64,000 nucleotides of DNA from Amycolatopsis pretoriensis (GCF_900107925.1 NZ_FNUJ01000010.1:335489-399488), one strand, 5' to 3'. Shown: positions 18,698-27,219, counted from the stretch's first letter. The notes: generated from the sequence alone by a model not told the origin. A program made the numbers and translations.

Positions 18698-20238
18698 CAG
18701 ACCTCCAGACGGGCGGCGTCGAGGACGGCGCCGGAGCGGACGAGTTCTTCGGCGGCCGCGATCTCGGGCGCCAGGTGGCGGTCGGGGCCGGGGCCCGCGA
18801 CCTTCGTGCGGAGCAGGTCCCGGACGCGGCCGGTGACCGGCGACGGCTCGAGCGGCGCCCGGAAGTCGAGCGCCCGGGCCGCCGTCAGCAGTTCGATGGC
18901 GAGCACGGTGGTCAGGCCGTCGACGGCCTTGCGCAGCTTCCGCGCGGCCGACCAGCCCATGGAGACGTGGTCCTCCTGCATGGCGCTGCTCGGGATGGAG
19001 TCGACGGACGCGGGCACGGCGAGCCGCTTGAGCTCGCTGACCACCGCGGCCTGCGTGTACTGGGCGATCATGTGACCGGAGTCGACGCCGGGGTCGTGCG
19101 CGAGGAACGGCGGCAGGCCGTGCGAGCGCGCCTTGTCGAGCATCCGGTCGGTGCGGCGCTCGGCGATGCTGGCGACATCGGCGATCGGGATGGCCAGGAA
19201 GTCGAGCACGTACGCGACGGGCGCGCCGTGGAAGTTCCCGTTGGACTCGACGCGGCCGTCGGCCAGGACGACCGGATTGTCCACAGCGGACATCAGCTCG
19301 CGCTCACCGACGAGTTCGGCGTGCGCGAGGCTGTCGCGCGCGGCGCCGTGCACCTGCGGGGCGCAGCGCAGCGAGTAGGCGTCCTGGACGCGGTTGCAGT
19401 CCGGGCCGCGGTGGCTCTCGACGATCTTCGAGCCCTGCAGCGCCGCCCACATCCGGGCGGCAGAGGCGGCCTGCCCGGGGTGCGGCCGGAGGGCCTGCAG
19501 GTCGGCGGCGAACGCGCGGTCGGTGCCGAGCAGGGCTTCGACGCTCATCGCGGCGGTGAGGTCCGCGATGTCGAACAGCCGGTGCAGGTCGGCGGCGGCG
19601 AGCAGGAGCATGCCGAGCATGCCGTCGGTGCCGTTGGTGAGGGCAAGGCCCTCCTTCTCGGCGAGCACGACCGGCTCGATGCCGGCGTGCTTCAGCGCTT
19701 CTTCCGCCTTCACGACTTCGCCGCGATAGGTCACTTCGCCTTCGCCCATGAGCGCGAGCGCGACGGCGGCCAGCGGCGCGAGGTCACCGGAGCAGCCGAG
19801 CGAGCCGTACTCGTGCACGATCGGCGTGATGTCGGCGTTGAGCAGGGCCGCAAGCGTTTGCGCGGTCCCCGGGCGGACGCCGGTGTAGCCGCTGGCGAGG
19901 GTCCGCAGCCGCAGCAGCATCAGCGCGCGGACGACCTCGGGCTCGACGGCGGGCCCGGCGCCGGCGGCGTGCGAGCGGATCAGGCTGCGCTGCAGCGCGG
20001 TCCGGCTCTCGACGGGGATGTGACGGGTGGCGAGAGCGCCGAAGCCGGTCGAGACGCCGTAGGTGGGCGTGACGGCGTGGGCGAGGTTCTCGATGTGCTG
20101 GCGGGTCGCGGCGAGGGTCTTCTCGGCCGCGTCCCCGAGCGCGACCGGCGCGTGGCCGCGGACGACGTCGACGACCTGGGCGGCGGTCAGGGGTTCGAGG
20201 CCCAGGAGCACTTTTTCCGGCATGGGCCCATTGGACAT
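18697..20238 (-). CDS. hutH: Histidine ammonia-lyase
   Basis: A 513-residue lyase that deaminates L-histidine to urocanate, the entry step of the pathway. The MIO prosthetic group would form from the triad in EYGSLGCSGDLAPLA, residues 149-151, which here is Cys-Ser-Gly rather than the more common Ala-Ser-Gly; the family signature allows this change. TYGVSTGFG and QEDHVSMG are further family motifs. It is the first gene of the hut operon, divergent from an IclR regulator. The ATG at 20238 is used; a second ATG at 20223 is also possible. Confidence 0.96.
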   Translation of the reverse strand: MSNGPMPEKVLLGLEPLTAAQVVDVVRGHAPVALGDAAEKTLAATRQHIENLAHAVTPTYGVSTGFGALATRHIPVESRTALQRSLIRSHAAGAGPAVEPEVVRALMLLRLRTLASGYTGVRPGTAQTLAALLNADITPIVHEYGSLGCSGDLAPLAAVALALMGEGEVTYRGEVVKAEEALKHAGIEPVVLAEKEGLALTNGTDGMLGMLLLAAADLHRLFDIADLTAAMSVEALLGTDRAFAADLQALRPHPGQAASAARMWAALQGSKIVESHRGPDCNRVQDAYSLRCAPQVHGAARDSLAHAELVGERELMSAVDNPVVLADGRVESNGNFHGAPVAYVLDFLAIPIADVASIAERRTDRMLDKARSHGLPPFLAHDPGVDSGHMIAQYTQAAVVSELKRLAVPASVDSIPSSAMQEDHVSMGWSAARKLRKAVDGLTTVLAIELLTAARALDFRAPLEPSPVTGRVRDLLRTKVAGPGPDRHLAPEIAAAEELVRSGAVLDAARLEV

Positions 20239-20276
20239 CGTCCTTCCCGCTGGTGGGATGCCCCACGGAGTGGTTC

Positions 20277-20294
20277 CGTCTGGGATCCCAGACG
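20277..20294. promoter_or_regulatory. Perfect 18-bp palindrome between hutH and the IclR gene
   Basis: The sequence CGTCTGGGATCCCAGACG is an exact palindrome. It lies 13 bp upstream of the iclR ATG and 38 bp upstream of hutH, inside the only promoter region of both. A partial copy, TGGGATGCCCCA, is present at 20254-20265. IclR proteins bind short palindromes, so this is the likely operator for autoregulation and hut control. Confidence 0.75.
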
Positions 20295-20306
20295 TAAGCT
20301 CGGACC

Positions 20307-21080
20307 ATGAGCGACGTCCCGGCGCTGCGCCGCGGTCTGGCGGTGCTGAGCCTCCTGGCGACGCGCCCGGGCCCGGTGACCGCGGCGGCGATCGCGCGCG
20401 AGGCCGGGCTCCCCCGCTCGACGACGTACCACCTGCTCAGCGAGCTCGAAGCCGCCGGTTTCGTCGTCCACCTGCCCGCCGAACGCCGGTACGGCCTCGG
20501 CATCGCGGCGTTCGAGCTGGGCTCGGCCTACCTGCGCCACGACCCCCTCGAGCGGCTGGCCGGGCCGTTGCTGCGCAAGCTCGTCGACCGCGTCGGCCAC
20601 ACCGCGCACCTGGGCGTCCTGCACGGCAACGAGTCGCTGTACCTGATCAAGGAACGCCCGGCGCGCCCGGAGACGCTGGTGACCGAGGTCGGCGTCCGGC
20701 TGCCGGCCCAGCTGACGGCGTCCGGCCGCGCGATCCTGCGGCACCTGCCCGCCCCGCACGTCCGGGCCCTGTTCCCGTCGGCGTCGGCGTTTGTGCTGCG
20801 CACCGGTCGCGGACCGCACACGCTCGCCGCGCTGCGCCGCGTCCTCACCGCGGAGCGCCGGCTCGGCTGGTCGGTCGAGGACGGCCACGTCACGGCGGGG
20901 TTCGCCTCGGTCGCCACCCCGGTTTTCGACCACGGCGCCCGCCCGCTGGCGGCGATCAGCGTGACCCTGCGCCACCACTGCGCGGCCGAGCCGTGCGAAG
21001 AGACGTGGCCGGACCTGGCGGCCGAGGTGGCGGCGACGGCCGCCGAGCTGACCAGCCGGATCGGCGGCCACCCGGGCTGA
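20307..21080 (+). CDS. IclR family transcriptional regulator, probable hut regulator
   Basis: A 257-residue protein. The N-terminal winged helix is PALRRGLAVLSLLATRPGPVTAAAIAREAGLPRSTTYHLLSEL, followed by the IclR effector domain with GHTAHLGVLHG, LTASGRAILRHL and the C-terminal VSVTL-type AAISVTL. It is transcribed away from hutH across 68 bp that contain a perfect palindrome. Position makes it the probable regulator of the hut operon, responding to histidine, urocanate or a later intermediate; the effector is not known. Confidence 0.9.
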   Translation: MSDVPALRRGLAVLSLLATRPGPVTAAAIAREAGLPRSTTYHLLSELEAAGFVVHLPAERRYGLGIAAFELGSAYLRHDPLERLAGPLLRKLVDRVGHTAHLGVLHGNESLYLIKERPARPETLVTEVGVRLPAQLTASGRAILRHLPAPHVRALFPSASAFVLRTGRGPHTLAALRRVLTAERRLGWSVEDGHVTAGFASVATPVFDHGARPLAAISVTLRHHCAAEPCEETWPDLAAEVAATAAELTSRIGGHPG

Positions 21081-21176
21081 CCCGCTGCTGCGATCGGGGC
21101 AACTGTCACCGAACGCCTCGATTCCACTGCGCTGGGTTATTACCGTTGCCGGATAGCGGTCTGAGGGGCGCCGGTG

Positions 21177-22394
21177 ATGGATGACGCACGCGTGACGAAG
21201 GTGGGGTTCGGCGCCGTGCTCGCGGTCGCCGAGTTCCGGGCGATGTGGCTCGCCGAACTGCTGTCCATCTGCGGCGACCAGCTGGCCCGCGTCGCGCTGG
21301 CGGTCCTCGTCTACCAGCGCACTTCCTCGGCGGCCCTGACCGGCCTGACCTACGCGCTGACGTACGTGCCGTCCCTGCTCGGCGGGATCCTGCTGGCCGG
21401 CGCGGGCGACCGGTGGCCGCGCCGCGACGTGATGGTCGCGGCCGACGTGGCCCGGGCCGCGCTCGTCGGCGTCATCGCGATCCCCGGCGTCCCGCTGTGG
21501 GTCCTGTGCGTGCTGGTCGCGGTGATGACGGCGCTGGGCGGCCCGTTCAAGGCGGCGCAGCAGGCGCTGCTGCCGACGGTGCTCGAAGGCGAGCGGTACC
21601 TGGTCGGGATGGCCCTGCGGAACGTCACGATCCAGGGCGCGCAGCTCGCCGGGTTCGCCGGCGGCGGCCTGCTGATCGCCGCGCTGGCGCCGTCCGCGGC
21701 ACTCGCGCTGGACGCCGTCACGTTCGCGCTCTCGGCGTTGTTCCTGGTCACCGGCGTCCGGCGGCGCGCGGCGATCGCGCAGGCGGTGCGGCCGGCCTGG
21801 CTGTCGACGACCGGCGCCGGCATCCGGCTGATCTGGCGCGACCCGGCGCTGCGGACATTGGTGGCGCTCAACTGGCTGGCGGGGTTCTACGTCGTGCCGG
21901 AGGCGCTGGCCGCGCCGTACGCGGCGGGGATCGGCGCGGGCGCGACGCTGGTGGGGCTGCTGATGGCGGCGGACCCGGCGGGCAGCGTGCTCGGCGGCGT
22001 CCTGTTCGGCAAGTGGATCCCGGAGCGGGCGCAGGTCCGCGTGCTGGGCTGGCTGGGGATCGCGGCCGGGCTGCCGCTGGTGGTCTTCGTCTTCCGGCCG
22101 GGCCTGGTCGCGTCGGTGCTGCTGCTGGCGGCGTCCGGCCTGCTGGCGACGGGCTACAACATCACCGGCACGGTGACGTTCATGCGCCGGGTCCCGGACG
22201 AGCACCGCGCGCAGTGCGCCGGGGTGAACTCGGCCGGCTTGATCACGGTGCAGGGCGTCGGCGCGGCCGCGGCCGGCGTGCTCGCCGACGTGCTGAGCCC
22301 GGCCCACACCATCGCCGTGGCCGGGGCGGCGGGCGCCGCGGTGGCCGTGCCGATCGCGAGGGCGTGGCGCCGGGTCGGGCTGGAGGGACCATGA
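21177..22394 (+). CDS. MFS transporter
   Basis: A roughly 405-residue major facilitator with about twelve membrane spans. The early part EFRAMWLAELLSICGDQLARVALAVLVYQRTSS and the cytoplasmic loop GAGDRWPRRDVMVAADVARA (MFS motif A-like) place it among the DHA3-type putative drug efflux proteins. The ATG at 21177 follows GAGGGGC; a GTG directly before it at 21174 could also serve. It stands alone, 97 bp after the IclR gene and 79 bp before the diguanylate cyclase. The substrate is unknown. Confidence 0.88.
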   Translation: MDDARVTKVGFGAVLAVAEFRAMWLAELLSICGDQLARVALAVLVYQRTSSAALTGLTYALTYVPSLLGGILLAGAGDRWPRRDVMVAADVARAALVGVIAIPGVPLWVLCVLVAVMTALGGPFKAAQQALLPTVLEGERYLVGMALRNVTIQGAQLAGFAGGGLLIAALAPSAALALDAVTFALSALFLVTGVRRRAAIAQAVRPAWLSTTGAGIRLIWRDPALRTLVALNWLAGFYVVPEALAAPYAAGIGAGATLVGLLMAADPAGSVLGGVLFGKWIPERAQVRVLGWLGIAAGLPLVVFVFRPGLVASVLLLAASGLLATGYNITGTVTFMRRVPDEHRAQCAGVNSAGLITVQGVGAAAAGVLADVLSPAHTIAVAGAAGAAVAVPIARAWRRVGLEGP

Positions 22395-22473
22395 CCTCAG
22401 TTGTCGCGTCCGCACATGGCGCGCCTCCCTTCGCCACCTCGGGCCGGCCCGGTTCCGTCACCGGCCGGACACC

Positions 22474-23769
22474 ATGAGTATGCGGACCGGCGCCGGAGCC
22501 CCGCGCGGCGGACCGCACTTTCGTGACGCGCTCGTGCCACGGCGCTGGGCGCTGTGGCAGCAGGGTCCGCGCGTGGTCGTCTACTGCCTGTTGACGGAAG
22601 CGGCGGCGGTGACCCTGACGCTGCGCCCGTTCCCGATCGCGGTCGACCGCCGCACGGTGCTGATCCTGCTGGTGCTGCTGCTCCTCGGCGTGGCCCAGTC
22701 GGAGGCGGGCCGCCGGGTCGAGCGCATCCGCCGCCGCGTGTCGGGCAGCCCGCACATCAACATGACGTCGGTCTGGACGTTCGCCGGCGTGCTGGTGCTC
22801 CCGCCGCCGCTGCTGGCGGTGCTGGTCGGCGGCCTGTACGGGCACCTGGCGATCCGCAGCTGGTACCGCCTGCAGCGGGTGCCGGCGTCGAGGACGGTCA
22901 GCAACGCGGCCATCATCCTGCTCTCCTGCTACGCGGCCCAGGCGGTCATGCGCGTTTCGGGCTCTCCGGACGTGCGTTCGGCGTTCCCCCGCGGCTGGGC
23001 GGGCACGTTCGCGATCGCGGCCGCGGGAGTGACGTTCTTCGTGGTGAACGCCCTGCTGGTGCTCCCGGCCCGCCGCGAGATCGGCCGGACACCGGAGGCG
23101 TTGTTCGGCACGTGGTCGGACAACGGCCTCGAGGTGGCGACGCTGTGCCTCGGCGCGCTGAACGCCGTGGCGCTGGCGGTGCTGCCGGGCCTGGTGGTGC
23201 TGGTGCTCCCGCCGTTGCTGCTGTTGCACCGGACGGTCCTGGTGAAGCAGCTGGAGGTGGCGGCCCACCGCGACGCGAAGACGGGGCTGTACAACACGAG
23301 CGGCTGGCACTCGCTGGCGGAGCGAACACTGGCGGCCGCCGCCCGCCAGCGGTCGACGTTCGGTCTGCTGATGCTCGACTTGGACCACTTCAAGCAGGTG
23401 AACGACACGTACGGCCACCTGGCGGGCGACGCGGTGCTACGGGCGGTGGCGGAAGCGATCATCGCGGCGGTCCGCGGCCGCGGCGACGCGGTGGGGCGGT
23501 TCGGCGGCGAAGAGTTCGTGGTGCTGCTGCCGGGAATCGCCCACCCGGACATCGGCGCGGTGGCAGAGCGCATCCGCCGAGCGGTGGCGGCGCTGAAGGT
23601 CCCGGCGGGCACGCTGTCGATCACGGGTCTGTCGACCTCGATCGGCATGGCGGTCTACCCGACGGCGGGAACCTCGTTGCAACGCCTGCTGGACGCGGCG
23701 GACACGGCGCTCTACCACGCGAAAGCGACGGGCCGGAACAAGGTGGTCCACGTAGCGGACCTGGGATGA
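22474..23769 (+). CDS. Membrane-bound diguanylate cyclase (GGDEF)
   Basis: A 431-residue protein with about six membrane spans in residues 35-255, followed by a GGDEF domain from residue 265. The domain has DAKTGLYN, the metal-binding LDLDHFKQVNDTYGH, and the active-site loop GGEEF at 344-348, so it should make cyclic di-GMP. The product-inhibition site is not canonical: the aspartate five residues before GGEEF is present (Asp338), but the arginine expected three residues earlier is glycine. The membrane part may sense a signal. There is no EAL domain. Confidence 0.93.
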   Translation: MSMRTGAGAPRGGPHFRDALVPRRWALWQQGPRVVVYCLLTEAAAVTLTLRPFPIAVDRRTVLILLVLLLLGVAQSEAGRRVERIRRRVSGSPHINMTSVWTFAGVLVLPPPLLAVLVGGLYGHLAIRSWYRLQRVPASRTVSNAAIILLSCYAAQAVMRVSGSPDVRSAFPRGWAGTFAIAAAGVTFFVVNALLVLPARREIGRTPEALFGTWSDNGLEVATLCLGALNAVALAVLPGLVVLVLPPLLLLHRTVLVKQLEVAAHRDAKTGLYNTSGWHSLAERTLAAAARQRSTFGLLMLDLDHFKQVNDTYGHLAGDAVLRAVAEAIIAAVRGRGDAVGRFGGEEFVVLLPGIAHPDIGAVAERIRRAVAALKVPAGTLSITGLSTSIGMAVYPTAGTSLQRLLDAADTALYHAKATGRNKVVHVADLG

Positions 23770-23982
23770 TCAGGCGTGGGTACGCCGCCGCCCGCCGGCA
23801 TCGAGCCCGAGCATGGCAAGCAGTTCGGCACACTCCCGGACGTTGGTGGAGTGGCCGGCAACGGTGATAACGGCCCGATCGTTCTGTTCGGCGAGCCGAA
23901 CGGCTTCTTCAGCGCGGATGACACCCATCCGGCTGTCTTCATCGTTGGCGGTCGAGCTGCCATTGGAACGGGCCCAGGTCAT
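23770..23982 (-). CDS. Small hypothetical protein
   Basis: A 70-residue protein, MTWARSNGSSTANDEDSR then a predicted helix-strand segment (MGVIRAEEAVRLAEQNDRAVITVAGHSTNVRECAELLAMLGLDAG). AGGTGG precedes the ATG. Codon use is similar to real genes, though a little less GC-biased at third positions. It converges on the diguanylate cyclase with no gap. I do not recognise the family; it could be a real small protein or a chance frame. Confidence 0.5.
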   Translation of the reverse strand: MTWARSNGSSTANDEDSRMGVIRAEEAVRLAEQNDRAVITVAGHSTNVRECAELLAMLGLDAGGRRRTHA

Positions 23983-24077
23983 CTGGCCACCTACTTCCGA
24001 CCCCGCGGGTGCGGAGCCATGGTCGGGGCTTCAGCATGACACTCACAAAAATTTCACCCGCAAGTGGGTTCGGTCAC

Positions 24078-24170
24078 AGGGGTGGGGTTGCGGAGAGTAG
24101 TGGCTTGGTGGGGTGGGTTTGGGGTGGTGGAGCGGGGGTTGGTGGCGCTCTCGTGAGGTGAGGCCCGGCG
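24078..24170 (+). repeat. G/T-rich tract with G-quadruplex potential
   Basis: The + strand is a run of G and T with G-runs GGGG-T-GGG-TTT-GGGG and later GGGGG within about 55 bases. This satisfies a G-quadruplex pattern with short loops. The composition flips abruptly at about 24175 to a C-rich, G-poor + strand. There is no gene. Confidence 0.6.
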
Positions 24171-24174
24171 AGAT

Positions 24175-24610
24175 CCGGTTTGGCGCGGCCCAGCCCGACC
24201 CGGCGTAGCCCAGCCCGATCGGCCCCAGCCCAACCGGCCCCAGCCCGACCCGGCCCGACCGGCCCTAGCCCAGCCCAGCCCGGCGCAGCCCAGCCCAGCC
24301 GGCGCAGCCCAGCCCAGCCGGCGCAGCCCAGCCCAACCCGACCGGTCCCAGCCCGACCGGCCTCAGTCCGGCCCGACCCGGTCCGACCCGGCCCAGCCGG
24401 CCCCAATCCAGCCCGGCCCGACCCGGCGCAGCCCAGCCCCGCCCGGCAGCCCAGCCCGACCGGCCCAACCCAGTCCGACCCGACCCAGCCCGACCCAGTC
24501 CGACCCGACCCGACCCAGCCCAGCCCGGCCCAGCCCGACCGGCCCCAGCCCGGCCCAGCCCGACCGGCCCCAGCCACACCCGACCCAGCCCAGCCCGATC
24601 CAGCCAAACC
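24175..24610 (+). repeat. About 430-bp C-rich degenerate tandem repeat
   Basis: The + strand consists almost entirely of variants of CCCAGCCCGACCGG and CCCAGCCCGGCGCAG, repeated some 25-30 times with single-base changes. The minus strand is therefore a long series of GGG runs separated by CT, CC or CTG, with strong G-quadruplex potential. All frames are open because the units lack stop codons, giving apparent Gly/Trp-rich or Pro/Ala-rich proteins that should not be annotated. It lies between the small gene at 23770 and the ssrA terminator. Confidence 0.8.
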
Positions 24611-24658
24611 CGCTGTCCCTCAATGCCTTCCGGCACCCCGAAGCTGTCATTGTGACTA

Positions 24659-24715
24659 CGGCCGGCAACACCGCGTCAAGGCGGGAAAGATGCCTTGACC
24701 CGGCGCTGCCGGCCG
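24659..24715. other. Nested hairpin of unknown role
   Basis: An outer 9-bp stem (CGGCCGGCA with TGCCGGCCG) and an inner 8-bp stem (GTCAAGGC with GCCTTGAC) are perfectly paired around a 7/7 internal loop and a 9-base loop. There is no U-run on either side. It lies between the C-rich repeat and the ssrA terminator. It may be a structured RNA end or a binding site. Confidence 0.4.
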
Positions 24716-24811
24716 TGTTCTGGCTTCGGATCGGGGTGCGGGGAGGTCTGGGTGCTCGTCCGTGCCCGTTCTCGAGGCCCCTGGCGTCTGCGGAGCCCTC
24801 AAAGACAACCC

Positions 24812-24847
24812 CAAAGAAGAAGACCCCCGCTCCAAAGGGAGCGAGGG
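24812..24847 (-). terminator. Intrinsic terminator of ssrA
   Basis: On the minus strand a 10-bp stem, CCCTCGCTCC with GGAGCGGGGG (one G-U pair), and a 4-base loop are followed by TCTTCTTTTTGG. It lies 10 bp past the mature 3' end of the tmRNA and is correctly oriented for it. Confidence 0.85.
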
Positions 24848-24857
24848 CCTTCTCGAA

Positions 24858-25225
24858 GGTGGAGGTGCCGGGAATTGAACCCGGGTCCTCTGGCGTATCA
24901 ACAGGGCTTCTCCGTGCGCAGTCCGCTACGTCTCTACTTGGCCCCCTCGGTCACGCGAACAAGCCGAGGTGACGAGCCCAGCCACTGTTTGCTTCACGAC
25001 CAGTCCCCGTGGCCGGGATGGTCGCTGAGCCTCCTAGCTGATGCCGGTACCCGGGCCGGAGGCGAACCCGGGCCGACAGAGACGCACTCGCTCAGGCGGC
25101 GAGGGCGTACTCGCGCTGACTGGAGTCGGCGCTTATTTGGTTGCGATGACGCTTAACGGTGGTCTCTCGCCTGCACCGGCACGCTTCTCCTGAATCAACG
25201 TCCAAAGTCGAAACCGTTCACCCCC
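24858..25225 (-). ncRNA. ssrA: Transfer-messenger RNA (tmRNA)
   Basis: The minus strand encodes a 368-nt one-piece tmRNA. The 5' GGGGGUG pairs with 3' CACCUCC to form the acceptor stem, and the T-arm GGGUUCAAUUCCCGG is present. The tag reading frame reads Ala-Asp-Ser-Ser-Gln-Arg-Glu-Tyr-Ala-Leu-Ala-Ala then UGA, the usual actinobacterial degradation tag. The final A of CCA is not encoded. The RNA rescues stalled ribosomes together with SmpB, whose gene lies 6 kb away at 31129-31611. Confidence 0.97.
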
Positions 25226-25247
25226 TTGGTGGGAACACAACCTGTAC

Positions 25248-25253
25248 ATCATA
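25248..25253 (-). promoter_or_regulatory. Probable -10 element of ssrA
   Basis: On the minus strand TATGAT lies 22 bp upstream of the mature tmRNA 5' end, which leaves a short 5' leader for RNase P to remove. No good -35 hexamer is visible. Confidence 0.5.
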
Positions 25254-25378
25254 ACGCGCGGCGCCACCGCTTTGCTCCCGGCGGGTAGGGCCAGCCCTAC
25301 CGCGAGGATGCCCGCGCGCACCATGTCGCCGGCCACCGGAAACGACGACCCTGGACTCCAGCAGAGAGGAGTCCGGTG

Positions 25379-26053
25379 ATGGGTAGCGCGAGGCGGGATC
25401 CGCCGTTCGGTGGTTCGGTGGTGTTCCTGCTGATGAACCTGCCGGTGGGGGTGCTGGCGTTCGTCTTCTTGACGACGTTCGTGGCGGCCGGGCTGGGGAC
25501 CGCCGTCATCTGGGTCGGGGTCGGGCTGCTCGCGCTGCTCGTGCTGGCCGTTCGGGGGGCCGGGCGGCTGGAGCGCGCGCGGGTCTACGCGCTGCTCGAC
25601 CGGTACATCGACCTGCCCTACCTCCCCCTGCCCGCTCAGGGGCAGAAGGACCGCTGGAAGGCTCGGCTGAAGGACCCGTCGACGTGGCGGGACCTCACCT
25701 ACTTCTTCCTGCTCTTCCCGCTGGGCATCGTCGAGTTCGTGCTGGTGACGACGTTCTGGTCGACGAGCCTGGCGCTGGCCGGCCTGCCGCTCTACTTCCG
25801 GTGGCTGCCGGACGGCGCGTACTACTTCCCGTCCTACGACGTCCGGTGGCTGACCGTGGACTCGACCGTGGAAGCGCTACCGTGGGCAGCGCTGGGGGTG
25901 TTGTTCGTCGCGTTGTCGGTGGCGCTGACCAAGGCTCTCGCCGGGGTCCACGCCCGGCTGGCGGGCGCCCTGCTGGGGACGACCGTGGCCCAGCGTCGTC
26001 GGATGGAGCGCTGGTGGGAAGACGCGGAAGAGAAGAACCTGGTGGCGGGATGA
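25379..26053 (+). CDS. Sensor-domain membrane protein
   Basis: A 224-residue protein starting MGSARRDPPFGG, with four membrane spans in two pairs (residues 13-60 and 105-185) and the motif RLKDPSTWRDLTYFFLLFPLG. This is the putative sensor domain also found at the N-terminus of the kinase that follows, here standing alone without a kinase. GAGAGGAG precedes the start; a GTG directly upstream at 25376 is an alternative. Its stop overlaps the kinase ATG, so the two probably work together in membrane signal detection. Confidence 0.82.
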   Translation: MGSARRDPPFGGSVVFLLMNLPVGVLAFVFLTTFVAAGLGTAVIWVGVGLLALLVLAVRGAGRLERARVYALLDRYIDLPYLPLPAQGQKDRWKARLKDPSTWRDLTYFFLLFPLGIVEFVLVTTFWSTSLALAGLPLYFRWLPDGAYYFPSYDVRWLTVDSTVEALPWAALGVLFVALSVALTKALAGVHARLAGALLGTTVAQRRRMERWWEDAEEKNLVAG

Positions 26054-27180
26054 CCGAGGCGCAGCGGCTGGAGCGCCCGCGGCCGAACCCGGCTCGCACG
26101 ATCGTGTACATGATCGTGAGCTTCGTCTTCCGGATCATCCAGTTCGTGCTGATCGTCACCGGCATCGTGACGGGGGTCGCGACGGCGGTCGTGTGGATCG
26201 GGTTCCCGATCTTGCTGGCGACGACCAGCTTCATCCGCTGGTCGGCGGACCGCGAGCGGTCGTGGCTGGGAGCGATGCTGCGGGTGCCGTTGCCGCCGGT
26301 GGAACGGCGTTCGCAGGAGGGCCTGCCGCTGCTGCGCCGGTGGATCGTCCGGCTGAGCGACCCGACGACGTGGCGAGACCTCGCCTACCTGATGGTCACG
26401 TTCCCGCTGGCGTGCGCCGAGCTCGCGATCGCGCTGGCGTCGATCGTGCTGCTGCCGATGGCGATCTGGGTGACGCCGTGGCTGGGCTGGCTGCACGGCG
26501 AGCTGGGCCTGGCCTTGCTGGGGCCGGACCGCACGAAACGGCTCGAGCAGAAAGCCGAGCGGCTGCAGGCTTCGCGGGCGCGTGGTGTCGACGCCGCCGA
26601 GGCGGAACGGCGCCGCATCGAGCGTGACCTGCACGACGGCGCGCAGCAGCGGCTCGTCGCCGTCGCGATGAGCCTCGGGCGGGCCAAGTCGAAGTTCGAC
26701 CAAGACCCGGCCGCGGTGCGGGAGCTGATCGACGAGGCGCACTCGGACGCGAAGCTCGCCGTGTCGGAGCTGCGGGACCTCGCGCGCGGCATCTACCCGG
26801 CGGTGCTCGGCGACCGCGGGCTGGACGCGGCGTTGTCGGCGCAGGCGGCGAAGTCACCGATCCCGGTGGACGTCCACGTGGACGTCGAGCCGCGCCCGCC
26901 GGCGGCGGTGGAGACGACGGCGTACTTCATCGTCGGCGAGACGCTGACGAACATCGCGAAGCACTCCGGAGCGTCCGAAGCGGGTGTGAAGGTGTGGCGG
27001 ACCGACGACCACGTCGTCGTCGAAATCACCGACAACGGTCACGGCGGCGCCGAGGTGCGTCCGGGTGGCGGGCTGGCCGGGCTGGCCGACCGCGCCGCGA
27101 CCATCGACGGCGTCATCACGGTCGTCAGCCCGGTGGGCGGGCCGACGGTGATCCGGGCTGACCTCCCCTGCCAGTGGTGA
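26050..27180 (+). CDS. Sensor histidine kinase with N-terminal sensor domain
   Basis: A 376-residue kinase. Residues 15-165 are a four-span sensor domain with LSDPTTWRDLAYLMVTFPLA, matching the protein encoded just upstream. The HisKA_3 helix carries the phosphoacceptor in RRRIERDLHDGAQQRLVAVAMSLG, and the ATPase domain has VGETLTNIAKHS and GGGLAGLADRA. The ATG overlaps the upstream stop (ATGA). It would phosphorylate the response regulator at 27220. The signal is unknown; sensor domains of this type often respond to envelope stress. Confidence 0.92.
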   Translation: MTEAQRLERPRPNPARTIVYMIVSFVFRIIQFVLIVTGIVTGVATAVVWIGFPILLATTSFIRWSADRERSWLGAMLRVPLPPVERRSQEGLPLLRRWIVRLSDPTTWRDLAYLMVTFPLACAELAIALASIVLLPMAIWVTPWLGWLHGELGLALLGPDRTKRLEQKAERLQASRARGVDAAEAERRRIERDLHDGAQQRLVAVAMSLGRAKSKFDQDPAAVRELIDEAHSDAKLAVSELRDLARGIYPAVLGDRGLDAALSAQAAKSPIPVDVHVDVEPRPPAAVETTAYFIVGETLTNIAKHSGASEAGVKVWRTDDHVVVEITDNGHGGAEVRPGGGLAGLADRAATIDGVITVVSPVGGPTVIRADLPCQW

Positions 27181-27219
27181 ATAGGCTGGACCCCGTTCAT
27201 CCACGAGCTTGGGGGCCGG

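Noticed and set aside
24074..24607. Gly/Trp-rich repetitive protein on the minus strand, and a Pro/Ala-rich one on the + strand
   Set aside because: All frames are open because the underlying C-rich repeat lacks stop codons; there is no ribosome binding site and no codon-position signal.
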